From an uncultured Bacteroidaceae bacterium (GTDB taxonomy: Bacteria > Bacteroidota > Bacteroidia > Bacteroidales > Bacteroidaceae), in the NCBI GenBank assembly GCA_905233285.1, contig CAJODY010000013.1:1-45948 (forward strand): DNA of 45,948 nt, in the 5' to 3' direction. Below, piece after piece: positions 17,565-27,097 of the stretch; within the stretch, counting starts at the first letter, position 1, and each line of letters begins with the position of its first letter. The notes beneath the pieces are model-generated. The model searched no databases. It was not told the origin of the DNA and saw nothing but the letters and a program-made list of their open reading frames with translations. The translations under genes and the position numbers were made by a program.

Positions 17565-19190
17565 GTGAAAGCTTCAAAGACAATCATTATCGCAGTTGTT
17601 GCAGCTATCGTAGTTGCAGCGGTGGGTTGGTTGGGCTACACCTTGGGACGTGAAGCCACACAACATGACCATAATGAATTGTTGGAAGAAGTGGAAAAGC
17701 TGAAGGCAGAGGAAAAGGATGCGGCTGTGACGAAGCGCGTGAGTCAGCAGATGGAGGCTATTGCCTACGAGCAGATGAACGTGTCGAACATACAGCGAGA
17801 CAGGGCTGAGGAGCAATCGCGTCTGGCGGAAGCCAATGCCGCAAGGGCTGAGGAGCAGTCGCGACTGGCACAGGCAAATGCAGAAAGAGCCCAGCAGCAG
17901 TCGTTGTTGGCAGAGAAGAACGAGCGGATAGCCCTCGCAGCAGCAAAGGAAGCCGAGGCACAACGTGATGCTGCAACCTATTCGAAGAGTATAAGCGATA
18001 CGCTGAGTTACCGTACGTTGAGCCGTTCGCTTGGTACTACTTCAATATCGCAGAACGAGAGCCGCAATCAGGAACTGGCTCAGATACTGGCTTATGCCAG
18101 CTGGTATTTCGTAGATAAATACAAAGGAAATCCTTATCAGAACGAGACGTTCCAAGCTCTGCTGGAAGCAACAAACTCCATCCGTACTTATACCACTCCG
18201 AACAAGGGAGCCGTGAATGCAGTTGCCGGACTGAAAGAAGGACGTGACGGCTGTGCGGCTGTGACTAATTACGGCGAGGTGGCTTTGGTGGAGAAGGGTA
18301 AGATGAGGATGCTGTTGCAAAATAACATATACGATTTCCGTGATGTGTGGCTGAACGAAAGAAATATCTATGCCCTTTCGTATAGCGGACAGCTCTGCAT
18401 CCTCGACTACAACAGGCTGATAGGAGTGGAAATGCTTCCTGCCGAGAAATACTTCAAACTGTTGGAACTCGATGCCAATACCCTGCTGATAGCATCCCGC
18501 CATTCTATTACATGGTTCGACCTGAAGACCATGAAGGCAGGTAAGACACTCAAATGCGAGAAGGAGTTGACGTCGCTCGTAAAGCGCAGAACCCAGATTT
18601 TCCTCTTCTATAATGACGGAACATGCGATGAAATGGACGGCGAGGGTAAGTTGACCAGTAAGAAGAGCCTCTCGTACGGAGTAGTGACATCGGCAATGTT
18701 CTCGGAAACGATGCGTGTGCTGTTCCTTGGCTTGAACAACGGCGACATCGTCATGCTGGACGACGGTGACAGGTATATGACAACCCTGAGCGGTCATGTG
18801 TCAAAGGTGACGGGTCTTGCCTACAGGGGTAAGGTGCTCATCTCTTCATCCTACGACAAGCATGTGTATATATGGAATCTTCCCAAACTGAAAGCAACCA
18901 TAAAAGACGGAACTCTGAAAAACGATATAGAGGAAGTCGAACACGGTACTCCGAGAGAATGGCTCGTGCCTGCTACATTTACAAACAACGCTTGGATGCT
19001 GTGTGTATGTACGAAGGCCGACTGGGCTTGGCTCGGACTGAGCGACGGCCGGATTATCAAATACTGCATATCCGTATCATACATGTCGGACCTGGCGCGC
19101 AAACAGATGAAGCGTAATCTGACGCACGACGAGTGGATGCAATATGTGGGCACAAATGTCAACTATATAGATTTGCTGAAGGGTGAGTAG
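17565..19190 (+). CDS. Membrane-anchored coiled-coil protein with WD40-like propeller
   Basis: 541 residues starting at GTG, 4 nt after the preceding stop. One N-terminal membrane segment (residues about 5-25, IIIAVVAAIVVAAVGWLGYT) is followed by a long coiled coil (about 30-140). Within it a 14-residue unit is repeated about three times (RAEEQSRLAEANA, RAEEQSRLAQANA, RAQQQSLLAEKNE). The C-terminal 350 residues are beta-rich, with WD40-like blades (HVSKVTGLAYRGKVLISSSYDKHVYIWNLP). Since the charged coil follows the helix, I infer that it faces either cytoplasm or periplasm as a scaffold for neighbouring signalling proteins; no enzyme motif is seen. Its position between phosphatase and sensor supports a signalling role. 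Confidence 0.7.
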   Translation: MKASKTIIIAVVAAIVVAAVGWLGYTLGREATQHDHNELLEEVEKLKAEEKDAAVTKRVSQQMEAIAYEQMNVSNIQRDRAEEQSRLAEANAARAEEQSRLAQANAERAQQQSLLAEKNERIALAAAKEAEAQRDAATYSKSISDTLSYRTLSRSLGTTSISQNESRNQELAQILAYASWYFVDKYKGNPYQNETFQALLEATNSIRTYTTPNKGAVNAVAGLKEGRDGCAAVTNYGEVALVEKGKMRMLLQNNIYDFRDVWLNERNIYALSYSGQLCILDYNRLIGVEMLPAEKYFKLLELDANTLLIASRHSITWFDLKTMKAGKTLKCEKELTSLVKRRTQIFLFYNDGTCDEMDGEGKLTSKKSLSYGVVTSAMFSETMRVLFLGLNNGDIVMLDDGDRYMTTLSGHVSKVTGLAYRGKVLISSSYDKHVYIWNLPKLKATIKDGTLKNDIEEVEHGTPREWLVPATFTNNAWMLCVCTKADWAWLGLSDGRIIKYCISVSYMSDLARKQMKRNLTHDEWMQYVGTNVNYIDLLKGE

Positions 19191-21852
19191 GGCGTTATAC
19201 ATATTGATTCTTTTCATGTCGAGCATAGGATGTTATGCCCGCTATCCGCTTGGTACTCCTTTCTTCAAGAACTATCCCTCGAAGGTATATGGTGCACACA
19301 ACAGAAACTTCGACATAATGTGCGACGACAGGGGATATGTGTTTGTTGCCAACTTCGAGGGTCTGCTCATATACGACTATATGGGGTGGAAGATTATGCA
19401 CACCCCGGGTATCTCACGAGTGACGGAACTGAGCCGCGATAAGGAAAACAGGGTGTGGTTCAGCGGAATAAACGTGAAGGGATGCATACAGGATATCCAG
19501 GGCGACAGTGTCAAGGTATTCTATACGCAGAGCGACAAGAATTCTACAGGGTATGTGACCATCCGAACCAAGGAATATAAGGAAGTTGACCGATGGAATG
19601 GCATAGAAGTGTATAAACGGTTGAAGATATCCGACAATCGGACTCTGTTGGCCACCGCTTCGGCAGGTGTGATAGCAATCGACGAGAATGAAAACGAGGT
19701 ATGGTCGGTAAACGAGGATAAGGGTCTGTGCTCCAACAGTATAAATATGATTGACTACGACGGCAAAGGTACTGTGTGGGGAGCTACCGACAACGGTATT
19801 TTCAGCATAGCGATTTCGGAGATTTATACCTATTTCGGACAAAACGAAGGACTGCACGGACAGGTGACTTGTATAGCCGAGGCCGAGGACAGACTGTTCG
19901 TAGGTACCCTGCAGGGTCTCTACTATATGAAAGGTGACAGGTTCGAAAAGCTGGACGAGATAAACCAAGCCTGTTGGCAACTTGCCGAAACCGAACAGAG
20001 AGCAGCCATTGCAGCGACTACCAACGGTGTGTTCACCTATGGTGTCAAGGTGTCGCAGAAATCGGACAAGATGTCGCTTTCGATACTTGTCGAAGACAAC
20101 AATTCATACCTCTCGGGCGAGTTGGACGGTATCTACCGCCGATGGTACGACGGCAGGTCGGAACTGGTTGATAGCATCACGAACGTCATCAAGATGCAGA
20201 AAGACGAACACGGTGGTGTGTGGGCATTGACCTTGGGCGGAGAGCATTACTACAAATCGGCAAGGAAGTCACATTTCATACGGCAGAAGAAGGGCATACT
20301 GTCGCAGTTGCTCGAATATACCGACGACAAGAACAAGCACTGGCATTGTAACGGCGACGGAACGGGACTGGTGATGGACGGAATGCCGGAAGAACTGGCA
20401 AAGTGGCTGCGGCCGTTCTCCAGATACAGCATACAGGCAATGTATGTGCATGACGGTATTGTATGGATTGGCGGAAGTTTCGGACTTGTCCGTTTCGATA
20501 TAGACCGCAGCCAGTATGAGAAACCGGTGATGCCACATGTCTATCTTCGCAACTACGTGATGTCAGACCGCTACCTCTATGCGGCAATGGCAAACGACAA
20601 ACAGGATGCCATCGGACAGACCATGTACAGTTTCCGGCTCCACGACAATGATGCGTGGTCGAGGTGGAGTACCGACCAAGACATAGAGCTGCACAACCTT
20701 GCCTACGGTTATTACCAGCTAACTGTCCGTTCCATCGACCCCTTCGGCAACATAGCCGTGAGCGAGGAAAAAGAATTCGTGATACGATTCCCGATATATA
20801 TGCGATGGTATGCTGTCATATTCTACTTCTTTGTTTTGGGCTTGACCATCGCAGCAATCTTCAAATACCGTACACGTGTACTACGCCAAAGACAGGAAGC
20901 ACTGGAACGGGTGGTGAGCGAACGCACTCAGGAGGTAGTAAAGCAGAAGAATGAGATTGAGATACAGAAAAATGAGATAGAACACCAGAAGAACGAGATA
21001 GAAGAGAAGTCGAACAGGTTGGAAACCACTCTGACCGAATTGCGTGAAACGCAGAACGAACTGGTGAGGAAAGAGAAGGAGGCTACTGTCGGTAAACTGA
21101 CCCAGGGACTCATCGACCGCATCCTCAACCCAATGAACTACATCAACAACTTCTCCCATCTTACCCTGGGACTGACGAAGGACTTGAGACAAGACCTTGA
21201 CGACGAGGCTTCCAACATGAATGCCGACACATACGAAGACTGCGTCGATGTGCTCGACATGATGACTACAAACCTTGAAAAGATAGAGCAACACGGACTT
21301 TCCACCACACGCATCCTGAAAGCTATGGAGGAGATGATGCGAGAGCGTACAGACAAAGTGGAACCAATGGACGTAGCTATGCTGTGCGACCAAGCCATAG
21401 AAATAATCCGAAAATATTACGCTGCAGAAATAAAGACATACAAAATATCGGTGGAATGGAAGAAACCCGAATTGCCGATAGTTGCCGACGTAAACCCGGA
21501 GCTGATGACCAGAGTAGTGGTGTCGATGCTTTACAACAGCGTATATGCCGTGCAGAAAAAAGCAGACAAACTGCAATCGAAGGACGAACCATACGAACCA
21601 ATCATTCGTCTTACGGTAATTCCCGAGTCGGGCGAAGAACCCCCGTTCATTGAGTTATACGACAACGGAACAGGAATCGAAGAAGGAATTATCGAAAAGA
21701 TATTCGACCCATTCTTCACTACTAAGCCTACGTCGGAGGCTCCTGGAGTCGGACTCTATATCAGCCAGCAGATAATCCAGGACTTTGGCGGAAGCATAAC
21801 CGTAGAATCAGAAAAGAACAGTTACACTAAATTCATAATTTCATTACCATGA
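19183..21852 (+). CDS. Membrane sensor with propeller, Y_Y_Y and kinase-type ATPase domains; H-box lacks histidine
   Basis: 889 residues from a GTG overlapping the previous stop by 8 nt; this start gives a complete signal peptide (ALYILILFMSSIGCYA). Residues 20-440 contain regulator-propeller repeats (GKGTVWGATDNGIFSI), then a Y_Y_Y domain (about 480-540, ending ITVRSIDPFGN-like), a membrane helix (about 543-563) and a coiled coil (KNEIEIQKNEIEHQKNEIEE). The dimerisation region reads ATVGKLTQGLIDRILNPMNYI: the phosphoacceptor position is D645 and the next glutamate is R646. The ATPase domain looks complete (DNGTGI, FDPFFTTK, GVGLYIS). This layout resembles the sensor half of Bacteroides hybrid two-component systems but has no receiver or AraC domain. 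It may act as a pseudokinase partner of the next protein. Confidence 0.88.
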   Translation: MSRALYILILFMSSIGCYARYPLGTPFFKNYPSKVYGAHNRNFDIMCDDRGYVFVANFEGLLIYDYMGWKIMHTPGISRVTELSRDKENRVWFSGINVKGCIQDIQGDSVKVFYTQSDKNSTGYVTIRTKEYKEVDRWNGIEVYKRLKISDNRTLLATASAGVIAIDENENEVWSVNEDKGLCSNSINMIDYDGKGTVWGATDNGIFSIAISEIYTYFGQNEGLHGQVTCIAEAEDRLFVGTLQGLYYMKGDRFEKLDEINQACWQLAETEQRAAIAATTNGVFTYGVKVSQKSDKMSLSILVEDNNSYLSGELDGIYRRWYDGRSELVDSITNVIKMQKDEHGGVWALTLGGEHYYKSARKSHFIRQKKGILSQLLEYTDDKNKHWHCNGDGTGLVMDGMPEELAKWLRPFSRYSIQAMYVHDGIVWIGGSFGLVRFDIDRSQYEKPVMPHVYLRNYVMSDRYLYAAMANDKQDAIGQTMYSFRLHDNDAWSRWSTDQDIELHNLAYGYYQLTVRSIDPFGNIAVSEEKEFVIRFPIYMRWYAVIFYFFVLGLTIAAIFKYRTRVLRQRQEALERVVSERTQEVVKQKNEIEIQKNEIEHQKNEIEEKSNRLETTLTELRETQNELVRKEKEATVGKLTQGLIDRILNPMNYINNFSHLTLGLTKDLRQDLDDEASNMNADTYEDCVDVLDMMTTNLEKIEQHGLSTTRILKAMEEMMRERTDKVEPMDVAMLCDQAIEIIRKYYAAEIKTYKISVEWKKPELPIVADVNPELMTRVVVSMLYNSVYAVQKKADKLQSKDEPYEPIIRLTVIPESGEEPPFIELYDNGTGIEEGIIEKIFDPFFTTKPTSEAPGVGLYISQQIIQDFGGSITVESEKNSYTKFIISLP

Positions 21853-22688
21853 CAACCGAGGAGCAAAAACAGATAGCGCTTCTGCAAGAGCAGTTGCACA
21901 CGCAGGAGAAGATGGCCTCGCTGGGAATACTGAGTGCAGGCATAGCGCACGAAATCCAGAATCCGCTGAACTTTGTCATCAACTTCAGCAAGATGTCGTC
22001 GAAACTCCTTGACGACCTGATGGATATTGTTGAAGAGTGTAAAGACAAATTGGGTGATGACGATGCCGATGAAATCGGGGATATTTCTGCCGACCTGAAA
22101 GAGAACCTGGAAAAAATACAGGAGCATGGCGAACGCGCCATAAGCATTATACGTGGCATCCTGCTGCAAAGTCGGGGAAAGGAAGGCGAATTCCTGCCTA
22201 CCGACATCTGTCATTTGGTTCATGAGTATGTGTGGCTGTCATACCACGCCATGAGGGCAAACCATAAGGGTTTCAACATCAGCATCCATGAGGACTATCC
22301 CGAGGCGATGCAGAAGATAATGGTCATACCGCAGGACTTGAGCCGAGCCGTTCTCAACGTCATGAACAACGCTTGCTATACTGTAAAGGAACGTTCAGAG
22401 AATGCCGATGCCGACTACACTCCCACCATATCCATAAAGATTGAGGACGGGACGGATGATTTTTCCATTATCATTAGTGACAACGGAATGGGAATGTCGG
22501 AGGAAGTGCGCAACCAACTATTCGACACTTTCTTTACGACCAAACCCGTTGGTCAGGGTACAGGATTGGGTATGTCGATAACAAATGACATCATCACAAA
22601 GAACCATAAGGGAAAGATACTGGTGGACACAGCTCCTGGCGAGGGTTCCACATTCACTTTCATCATCCCTAAAAACCATAAGCAATGA
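21849..22688 (+). CDS. Soluble histidine kinase
   Basis: 279 residues, starting in an ATGA overlap with the sensor gene. It has no membrane segment or sensory domain: a short helical start leads straight to a canonical H-box (MASLGILSAGIAHEIQNPLNF, H34), then the ATPase motifs NVMNNACYTV, DNGMGM, FDTFFTTK and GTGLGMSI. It closely parallels the C-terminal part of the upstream sensor, which lacks the histidine, so the two probably form a heterodimer or arose by duplication. The likely receiver is the N-terminal domain of the phosphatase at 16397. Confidence 0.93.
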   Translation: MTTEEQKQIALLQEQLHTQEKMASLGILSAGIAHEIQNPLNFVINFSKMSSKLLDDLMDIVEECKDKLGDDDADEIGDISADLKENLEKIQEHGERAISIIRGILLQSRGKEGEFLPTDICHLVHEYVWLSYHAMRANHKGFNISIHEDYPEAMQKIMVIPQDLSRAVLNVMNNACYTVKERSENADADYTPTISIKIEDGTDDFSIIISDNGMGMSEEVRNQLFDTFFTTKPVGQGTGLGMSITNDIITKNHKGKILVDTAPGEGSTFTFIIPKNHKQ

Positions 22689-25030
22689 AGCGTGCTCTCT
22701 TCTACATATTGATAATGATGAGCGTCTCGGCGAAAGGACAGGAGATTCTTTCGCAGGCACAGGCCGTGTTCGATATGGGACGCTTTGAGCAACTGGACAC
22801 ACTCCTGCTTAACAATATGGACGTAATCAAAGGCGAAGGGCAGATTACGGCTTACCGGCTGTTGGCTTTGAGCAGTCTTTATCAAGACCGTCCGGCAGAT
22901 GCTGAACTGTACGCTGGAAAACTGTTGGCTCTCGACCCATACTATACGGCATATGGCGAGTCTCCGCGATTTGTGGATATTCTGGAGCGCCTGAAAAAAG
23001 GCAAGACGGTCGTTACAACGGCGTCGAGGGTAGAGGAAACACCAGAAGAGGTGCCTGTGCCTGTGACCCTGATTACGGAGGAGATGATACAGGCATCGGG
23101 AGCACGTTCGCTCAGCGAGTTGCTGTTGCTTTACGTACCAGGTATGTCTGCCATCGGAAGCGTCGAAGACAACATGGCTATGCGTGGAGTATATGGTCTG
23201 ACACAGGAGCATATGCTCGTCATGCTTAACGGTCATCGTCTGAACAGTTTCAGTACAAACGCCGAGGCATTTGACTTCCGGCAGAATCTTGAAAAGATTA
23301 AACAGATAGAAGTGCTTCGCGGTCCGGCCTCCTCGCTTTATGGAAATGTGGCTTTGACAGCCGTTGTAAACATCATCACCAAGTCTGGCTCTGAGGTTGA
23401 AGGTCTGTCGCTTACAGGCAAGGCAGGACTGAACAATACCTACGGAGGTACACTGCTCTTCGGTGAAGGAAATCTGAGGAGCGACGTGCTTGCATGGGCA
23501 TCGCTTTACACCTCTAGGGGTGAGAAACGGTGGGAAAATAACACGCAGCGTTACATAGGCGGCTACAATAATAAGCCGTCGTACGATTTGGGTATGAACG
23601 TGAGATGGGGTGATTTTACGATTGCAGCGATAGGTCAGCATTCAAAGACTGTGCCTTACTACAACCTGATAGACTTTGACAATTACTTCACCTACGACAA
23701 GTACGACTCGCAGGAGGGTGAGAAACCAGGAATATCGCGTATGCACGTGGGAGCCAACCTTGACTATACCCATACTTTCGGCAATCTGACCATTTCGGCA
23801 TCGGCATTTGCAACGAGCGAAAGGGTGCAGATATACAACGTTCTGGGTGATACGGTAAACCCCTATGTAGCCGCAGCCCTTCTTTTCCTGTTTGATGTTG
23901 AGAGTACGATGCAGCCCCATACCGTCGGTGTGTGGCAAAGTGTACACTGGGAGGACTACAGCATTGGAGGTATGCTGAATGCAACTTATAAGTACAGGCT
24001 CTCAGAGAATATGTATGGCTCGCTGTTGGGGGGCATCCAGTATGACTACTTCAAACTGTCGGATGCGTCGTTGAACCTAGGTCACGACTTCGACAAAGTG
24101 CATCTGACCACCAATACGATATTCACACGTGGCGACGAACAGACTGCGTCGGCATTCGTTCAGTTGAAACATAACTTCACGAAGCGTCTCATCTTCAACG
24201 GAGGTGTGAGATTCGACCATAAACAAAGGAACGACCACCGTATTATAAACACTGTCTCGCCTCGTGCAGCACTCATCTACATACCTAACAGCACGTTCAG
24301 CATTAAAGGAACATATGCCCATTCGTTCGTAGATGCTCCGTTCCTCTATCGCACAGCAGAGATTTCCATATTCACCGGTTCAGAGAATATGGACCCTGAA
24401 CACATGGATGCCTTCCAGGTAAGTGCCACACTCAACCTGAAACCCATCAACACGAAATGTGAGTTGAATGTGTTCTATACCGATGTCCGTGACTTGGTAT
24501 TCTATACCAGCAACGACATTAATGCCCATAATTTGTTTGAAAATGCCGGAAATATAAGTATGGGTGGAGTGGAAGGTGTTATCCAATACAATACTCCGAA
24601 GACCCTTCTGAATCTCAACATGACATATCAATACCCATTCAAGGTGGAGAACTTTTCATCTCCATCTCACAAGGTATGTAACATTTCAAATTTCCTCCTC
24701 AATCTCGTTGGCTCACAGCGGTTGTTCTCTAACCCTCGGCTCGGCTCATTTTGGGTGCGTGCCAACATGCATTTCCAGTCGGCTATGAAGTGTCTCGACA
24801 ATGACATGAAGAAGACATCAACCGACCCAAACATAAGCTACATAGCTGTTGACCAGTCGGCGGTGGCTATCTTTGGTGCAGGACTGGAATGGAAACTACC
24901 GTTCCGTCTGACGGCTGCATTCGATACGTACAATCTGTTCAACACTCATTATAAGATAGGCGGACGCCTGCAGCAGGGCAATCCAGCGCAGGGATTCAGT
25001 TTCCTGGGTCGCCTGACATACGATTTTTAA
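22685..25030 (+). CDS. TonB-dependent outer membrane receptor with N-terminal TPR-like extension
   Basis: 781 residues; start in an ATGA overlap with the kinase gene. A signal peptide (FYILIMMSVSAKGQ) is followed by about 90 helical residues of TPR-like character (ALSSLYQDRPADAELYAGKLLALDP) and then a TonB-box-like stretch (TVVTTASRVEETPEEVPVPV). A plug domain follows (ITEEMIQASGARSLSELLLLYVPGM; VLRGPASSLYGNVALTAVVNIITK), then a 22-strand-type barrel ending FSFLGRLTYDF. It is of the FepA/BtuB/colicin-receptor type rather than SusC, and no SusD follows. The extension before the TonB box is unusual and could be a periplasmic contact site for the sensor encoded just upstream. Confidence 0.9.
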   Translation: MKRALFYILIMMSVSAKGQEILSQAQAVFDMGRFEQLDTLLLNNMDVIKGEGQITAYRLLALSSLYQDRPADAELYAGKLLALDPYYTAYGESPRFVDILERLKKGKTVVTTASRVEETPEEVPVPVTLITEEMIQASGARSLSELLLLYVPGMSAIGSVEDNMAMRGVYGLTQEHMLVMLNGHRLNSFSTNAEAFDFRQNLEKIKQIEVLRGPASSLYGNVALTAVVNIITKSGSEVEGLSLTGKAGLNNTYGGTLLFGEGNLRSDVLAWASLYTSRGEKRWENNTQRYIGGYNNKPSYDLGMNVRWGDFTIAAIGQHSKTVPYYNLIDFDNYFTYDKYDSQEGEKPGISRMHVGANLDYTHTFGNLTISASAFATSERVQIYNVLGDTVNPYVAAALLFLFDVESTMQPHTVGVWQSVHWEDYSIGGMLNATYKYRLSENMYGSLLGGIQYDYFKLSDASLNLGHDFDKVHLTTNTIFTRGDEQTASAFVQLKHNFTKRLIFNGGVRFDHKQRNDHRIINTVSPRAALIYIPNSTFSIKGTYAHSFVDAPFLYRTAEISIFTGSENMDPEHMDAFQVSATLNLKPINTKCELNVFYTDVRDLVFYTSNDINAHNLFENAGNISMGGVEGVIQYNTPKTLLNLNMTYQYPFKVENFSSPSHKVCNISNFLLNLVGSQRLFSNPRLGSFWVRANMHFQSAMKCLDNDMKKTSTDPNISYIAVDQSAVAIFGAGLEWKLPFRLTAAFDTYNLFNTHYKIGGRLQQGNPAQGFSFLGRLTYDF

Positions 25031-25048
25031 CGACACATTATATATATT

Positions 25049-27097
25049 ATGTTTGACATAAAGATTATGGCATTGACAGTAATGATGACAGGCTGTGCGA
25101 TGAGCGCAGCAGCCGAGAATGACTTCAAGTATGCTGACGAGCGCTTTGCAGACCTGCAGATGCTGAGGTACAAGGTTCCGGGATTCGAAAATCTGAGCCT
25201 GAAGCAGAAGACATTTATATACTACCTGCAGGAGGCAGCCCTGTGGGGACGTGATATACTGTGGGACCAGAACTGCCGTTACAATCTGCGTGTGCGCCGT
25301 GTGCTAGAAGAGGTGTACAAGCAGGAGATGCGTTTCCGTACGGGCAACGAAAGTGACAGGGAAGAGTTTCAGGCTTTTGAGACATACCTGAAACGCGTTT
25401 GGTTCAGCAACGGCATACACCATCATTATGGCTGTGATAAGTTCCAACCAGATTTTCCCTCTGCATGGTTCCGACGTTGTGTTCAGAAACACGCTTCGTC
25501 GTTCAACGACGTGCAGGGAGGACTCGAACCCCTGCTCAACGATGTATGTGAAGCTATCTTCAATCCCAACATACTTCAGAAACGTATAAATCTGGCAGAG
25601 GGTGTGGACCTGATAAAGACTTCCGCCTCCAATTATTATTCTGGTGTCACACAGGCAGAGGCAGAAGCATTCTACGAGAAACAGAAAGCAGAAGGCGATG
25701 CACTCCATCCTGTGATGTATGGCATGAACTCACGTCTGGTGAAAGACTCTAAGGGACGTATCTACGAAAAGAAATGGACCATCAACGGACTCTATGGCAG
25801 TGCGATAAAGCATATCGTCGATAATCTGCTGCTAGCACGCGAATATGCTGAAGACCAGAAGCAGAAAGAAGTGATAGACCTGCTCGTTTCCTATTATCGT
25901 ACAGGCGACTTGAAAACCTTCGACGACTACAGCATTGCATGGGCAGGGAATACAGAACCATTGATTGATTTTGTAAACGGTTTCATCGAGTGTTATGGCG
26001 ACCCTCTCGGTCTGAAATGTTCGTGGGAAAGTCTTGTAAACTTCAAAGACCTCGTTGCTACGAAACGTACGGAAACCCTGAGTAAGAATGCACAGTGGTT
26101 TGAAGACCATAGTCCTGTTGATGCCGCGTTTAAGAAAGACAAAGTGAAAGGCGTGAGCGCAAAGGTTATCAATGCAGCCCTGTTGGCAGGCGACCTCTAT
26201 CCATCCACAGCAATAGGCATCAATCTGCCCAACTCCAACTGGATACGTCGCGAATACGGTTCTAAGTCCGTAACCATCGGCAATATAACCGATGCATATA
26301 ATCAGGCTGCTAAAGGCAATGGAATGAGGGAAGAATTCGTGCTTTCCGACTCTGACAAGGAACTGCTCGAGAAGTATGCCGACGTGTGCGACGAACTGCA
26401 TACCGACCTTCACGAGTGCCTAGGACACGGTTCCGGAAAACTGCTCGACGGAGTAGATCCTGACTCCTTGAAAGCTTATGGCAGTACGATTGAAGAGGCT
26501 CGTGCCGATTTGTTTGCCCTTTATTACCTGCCTGATGCCAAACTGGTGGAACTGGGACTCACCCCTAATGCCGACGCATACAAAGCTAGTTACTATGCTC
26601 AGATGCAGAATGGTCTGATGACGCAGCTAGTACGCATTCAGCCAGGCAAGAACCTTGAAGAGGCGCATATGCGCAACCGCGCCCTTATAGCTCATTGGGC
26701 ATTCGAACATGGAAAAGCAGAAAACGTATGTGAATTCGTAAAGGTGAATGGTAAGACCTTTCTGCGCATAAATGATTATGAGAAACTCCGTGTTCTGTTC
26801 GGCAAACTGCTCGCAGAAATTCAGCGAATAAAGTCAACAGGCGACTATCAGGGTGCGCAGGCTTTAGTTGAGCAGTATGGTGTAAAAGTTGACCCCGAAC
26901 TGCACAAGGAAGTGCTGGAACGCTATGCAAAACTGAACATCGCACCTTACAAAGGATTTATCAATCCGAAATATACGGCAGTTAAAGATAAGTCAGGGAA
27001 GATTGTTGATGTAAAGGTGTCATATGACGAAGGCTATGCAGAGCAGATGATGCGTTATTCAACCATGTATTCAGCCTTGTCACTTGTAAATGAATAA
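25049..27097 (+). CDS. Dipeptidyl peptidase III family metallopeptidase (M49), predicted exported lipoprotein
   Basis: 682 residues. The zinc motif HECLGH (residues 455-460; family form HExxxH) and the downstream EEARAD (482-487) that provides the second-zone glutamate are diagnostic of M49. The enzyme removes dipeptides from the N-termini of short peptides. The N-terminus (MALTVMMTGCAMSAAAE) looks like a lipoprotein signal with C16, whereas DPP III is classically cytosolic; Bacteroidota members are known to be exported in some cases. It starts 18 bp after the TonB receptor gene, which suggests that imported peptides are trimmed in the periplasm. Confidence 0.92.
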   Translation: MFDIKIMALTVMMTGCAMSAAAENDFKYADERFADLQMLRYKVPGFENLSLKQKTFIYYLQEAALWGRDILWDQNCRYNLRVRRVLEEVYKQEMRFRTGNESDREEFQAFETYLKRVWFSNGIHHHYGCDKFQPDFPSAWFRRCVQKHASSFNDVQGGLEPLLNDVCEAIFNPNILQKRINLAEGVDLIKTSASNYYSGVTQAEAEAFYEKQKAEGDALHPVMYGMNSRLVKDSKGRIYEKKWTINGLYGSAIKHIVDNLLLAREYAEDQKQKEVIDLLVSYYRTGDLKTFDDYSIAWAGNTEPLIDFVNGFIECYGDPLGLKCSWESLVNFKDLVATKRTETLSKNAQWFEDHSPVDAAFKKDKVKGVSAKVINAALLAGDLYPSTAIGINLPNSNWIRREYGSKSVTIGNITDAYNQAAKGNGMREEFVLSDSDKELLEKYADVCDELHTDLHECLGHGSGKLLDGVDPDSLKAYGSTIEEARADLFALYYLPDAKLVELGLTPNADAYKASYYAQMQNGLMTQLVRIQPGKNLEEAHMRNRALIAHWAFEHGKAENVCEFVKVNGKTFLRINDYEKLRVLFGKLLAEIQRIKSTGDYQGAQALVEQYGVKVDPELHKEVLERYAKLNIAPYKGFINPKYTAVKDKSGKIVDVKVSYDEGYAEQMMRYSTMYSALSLVNE

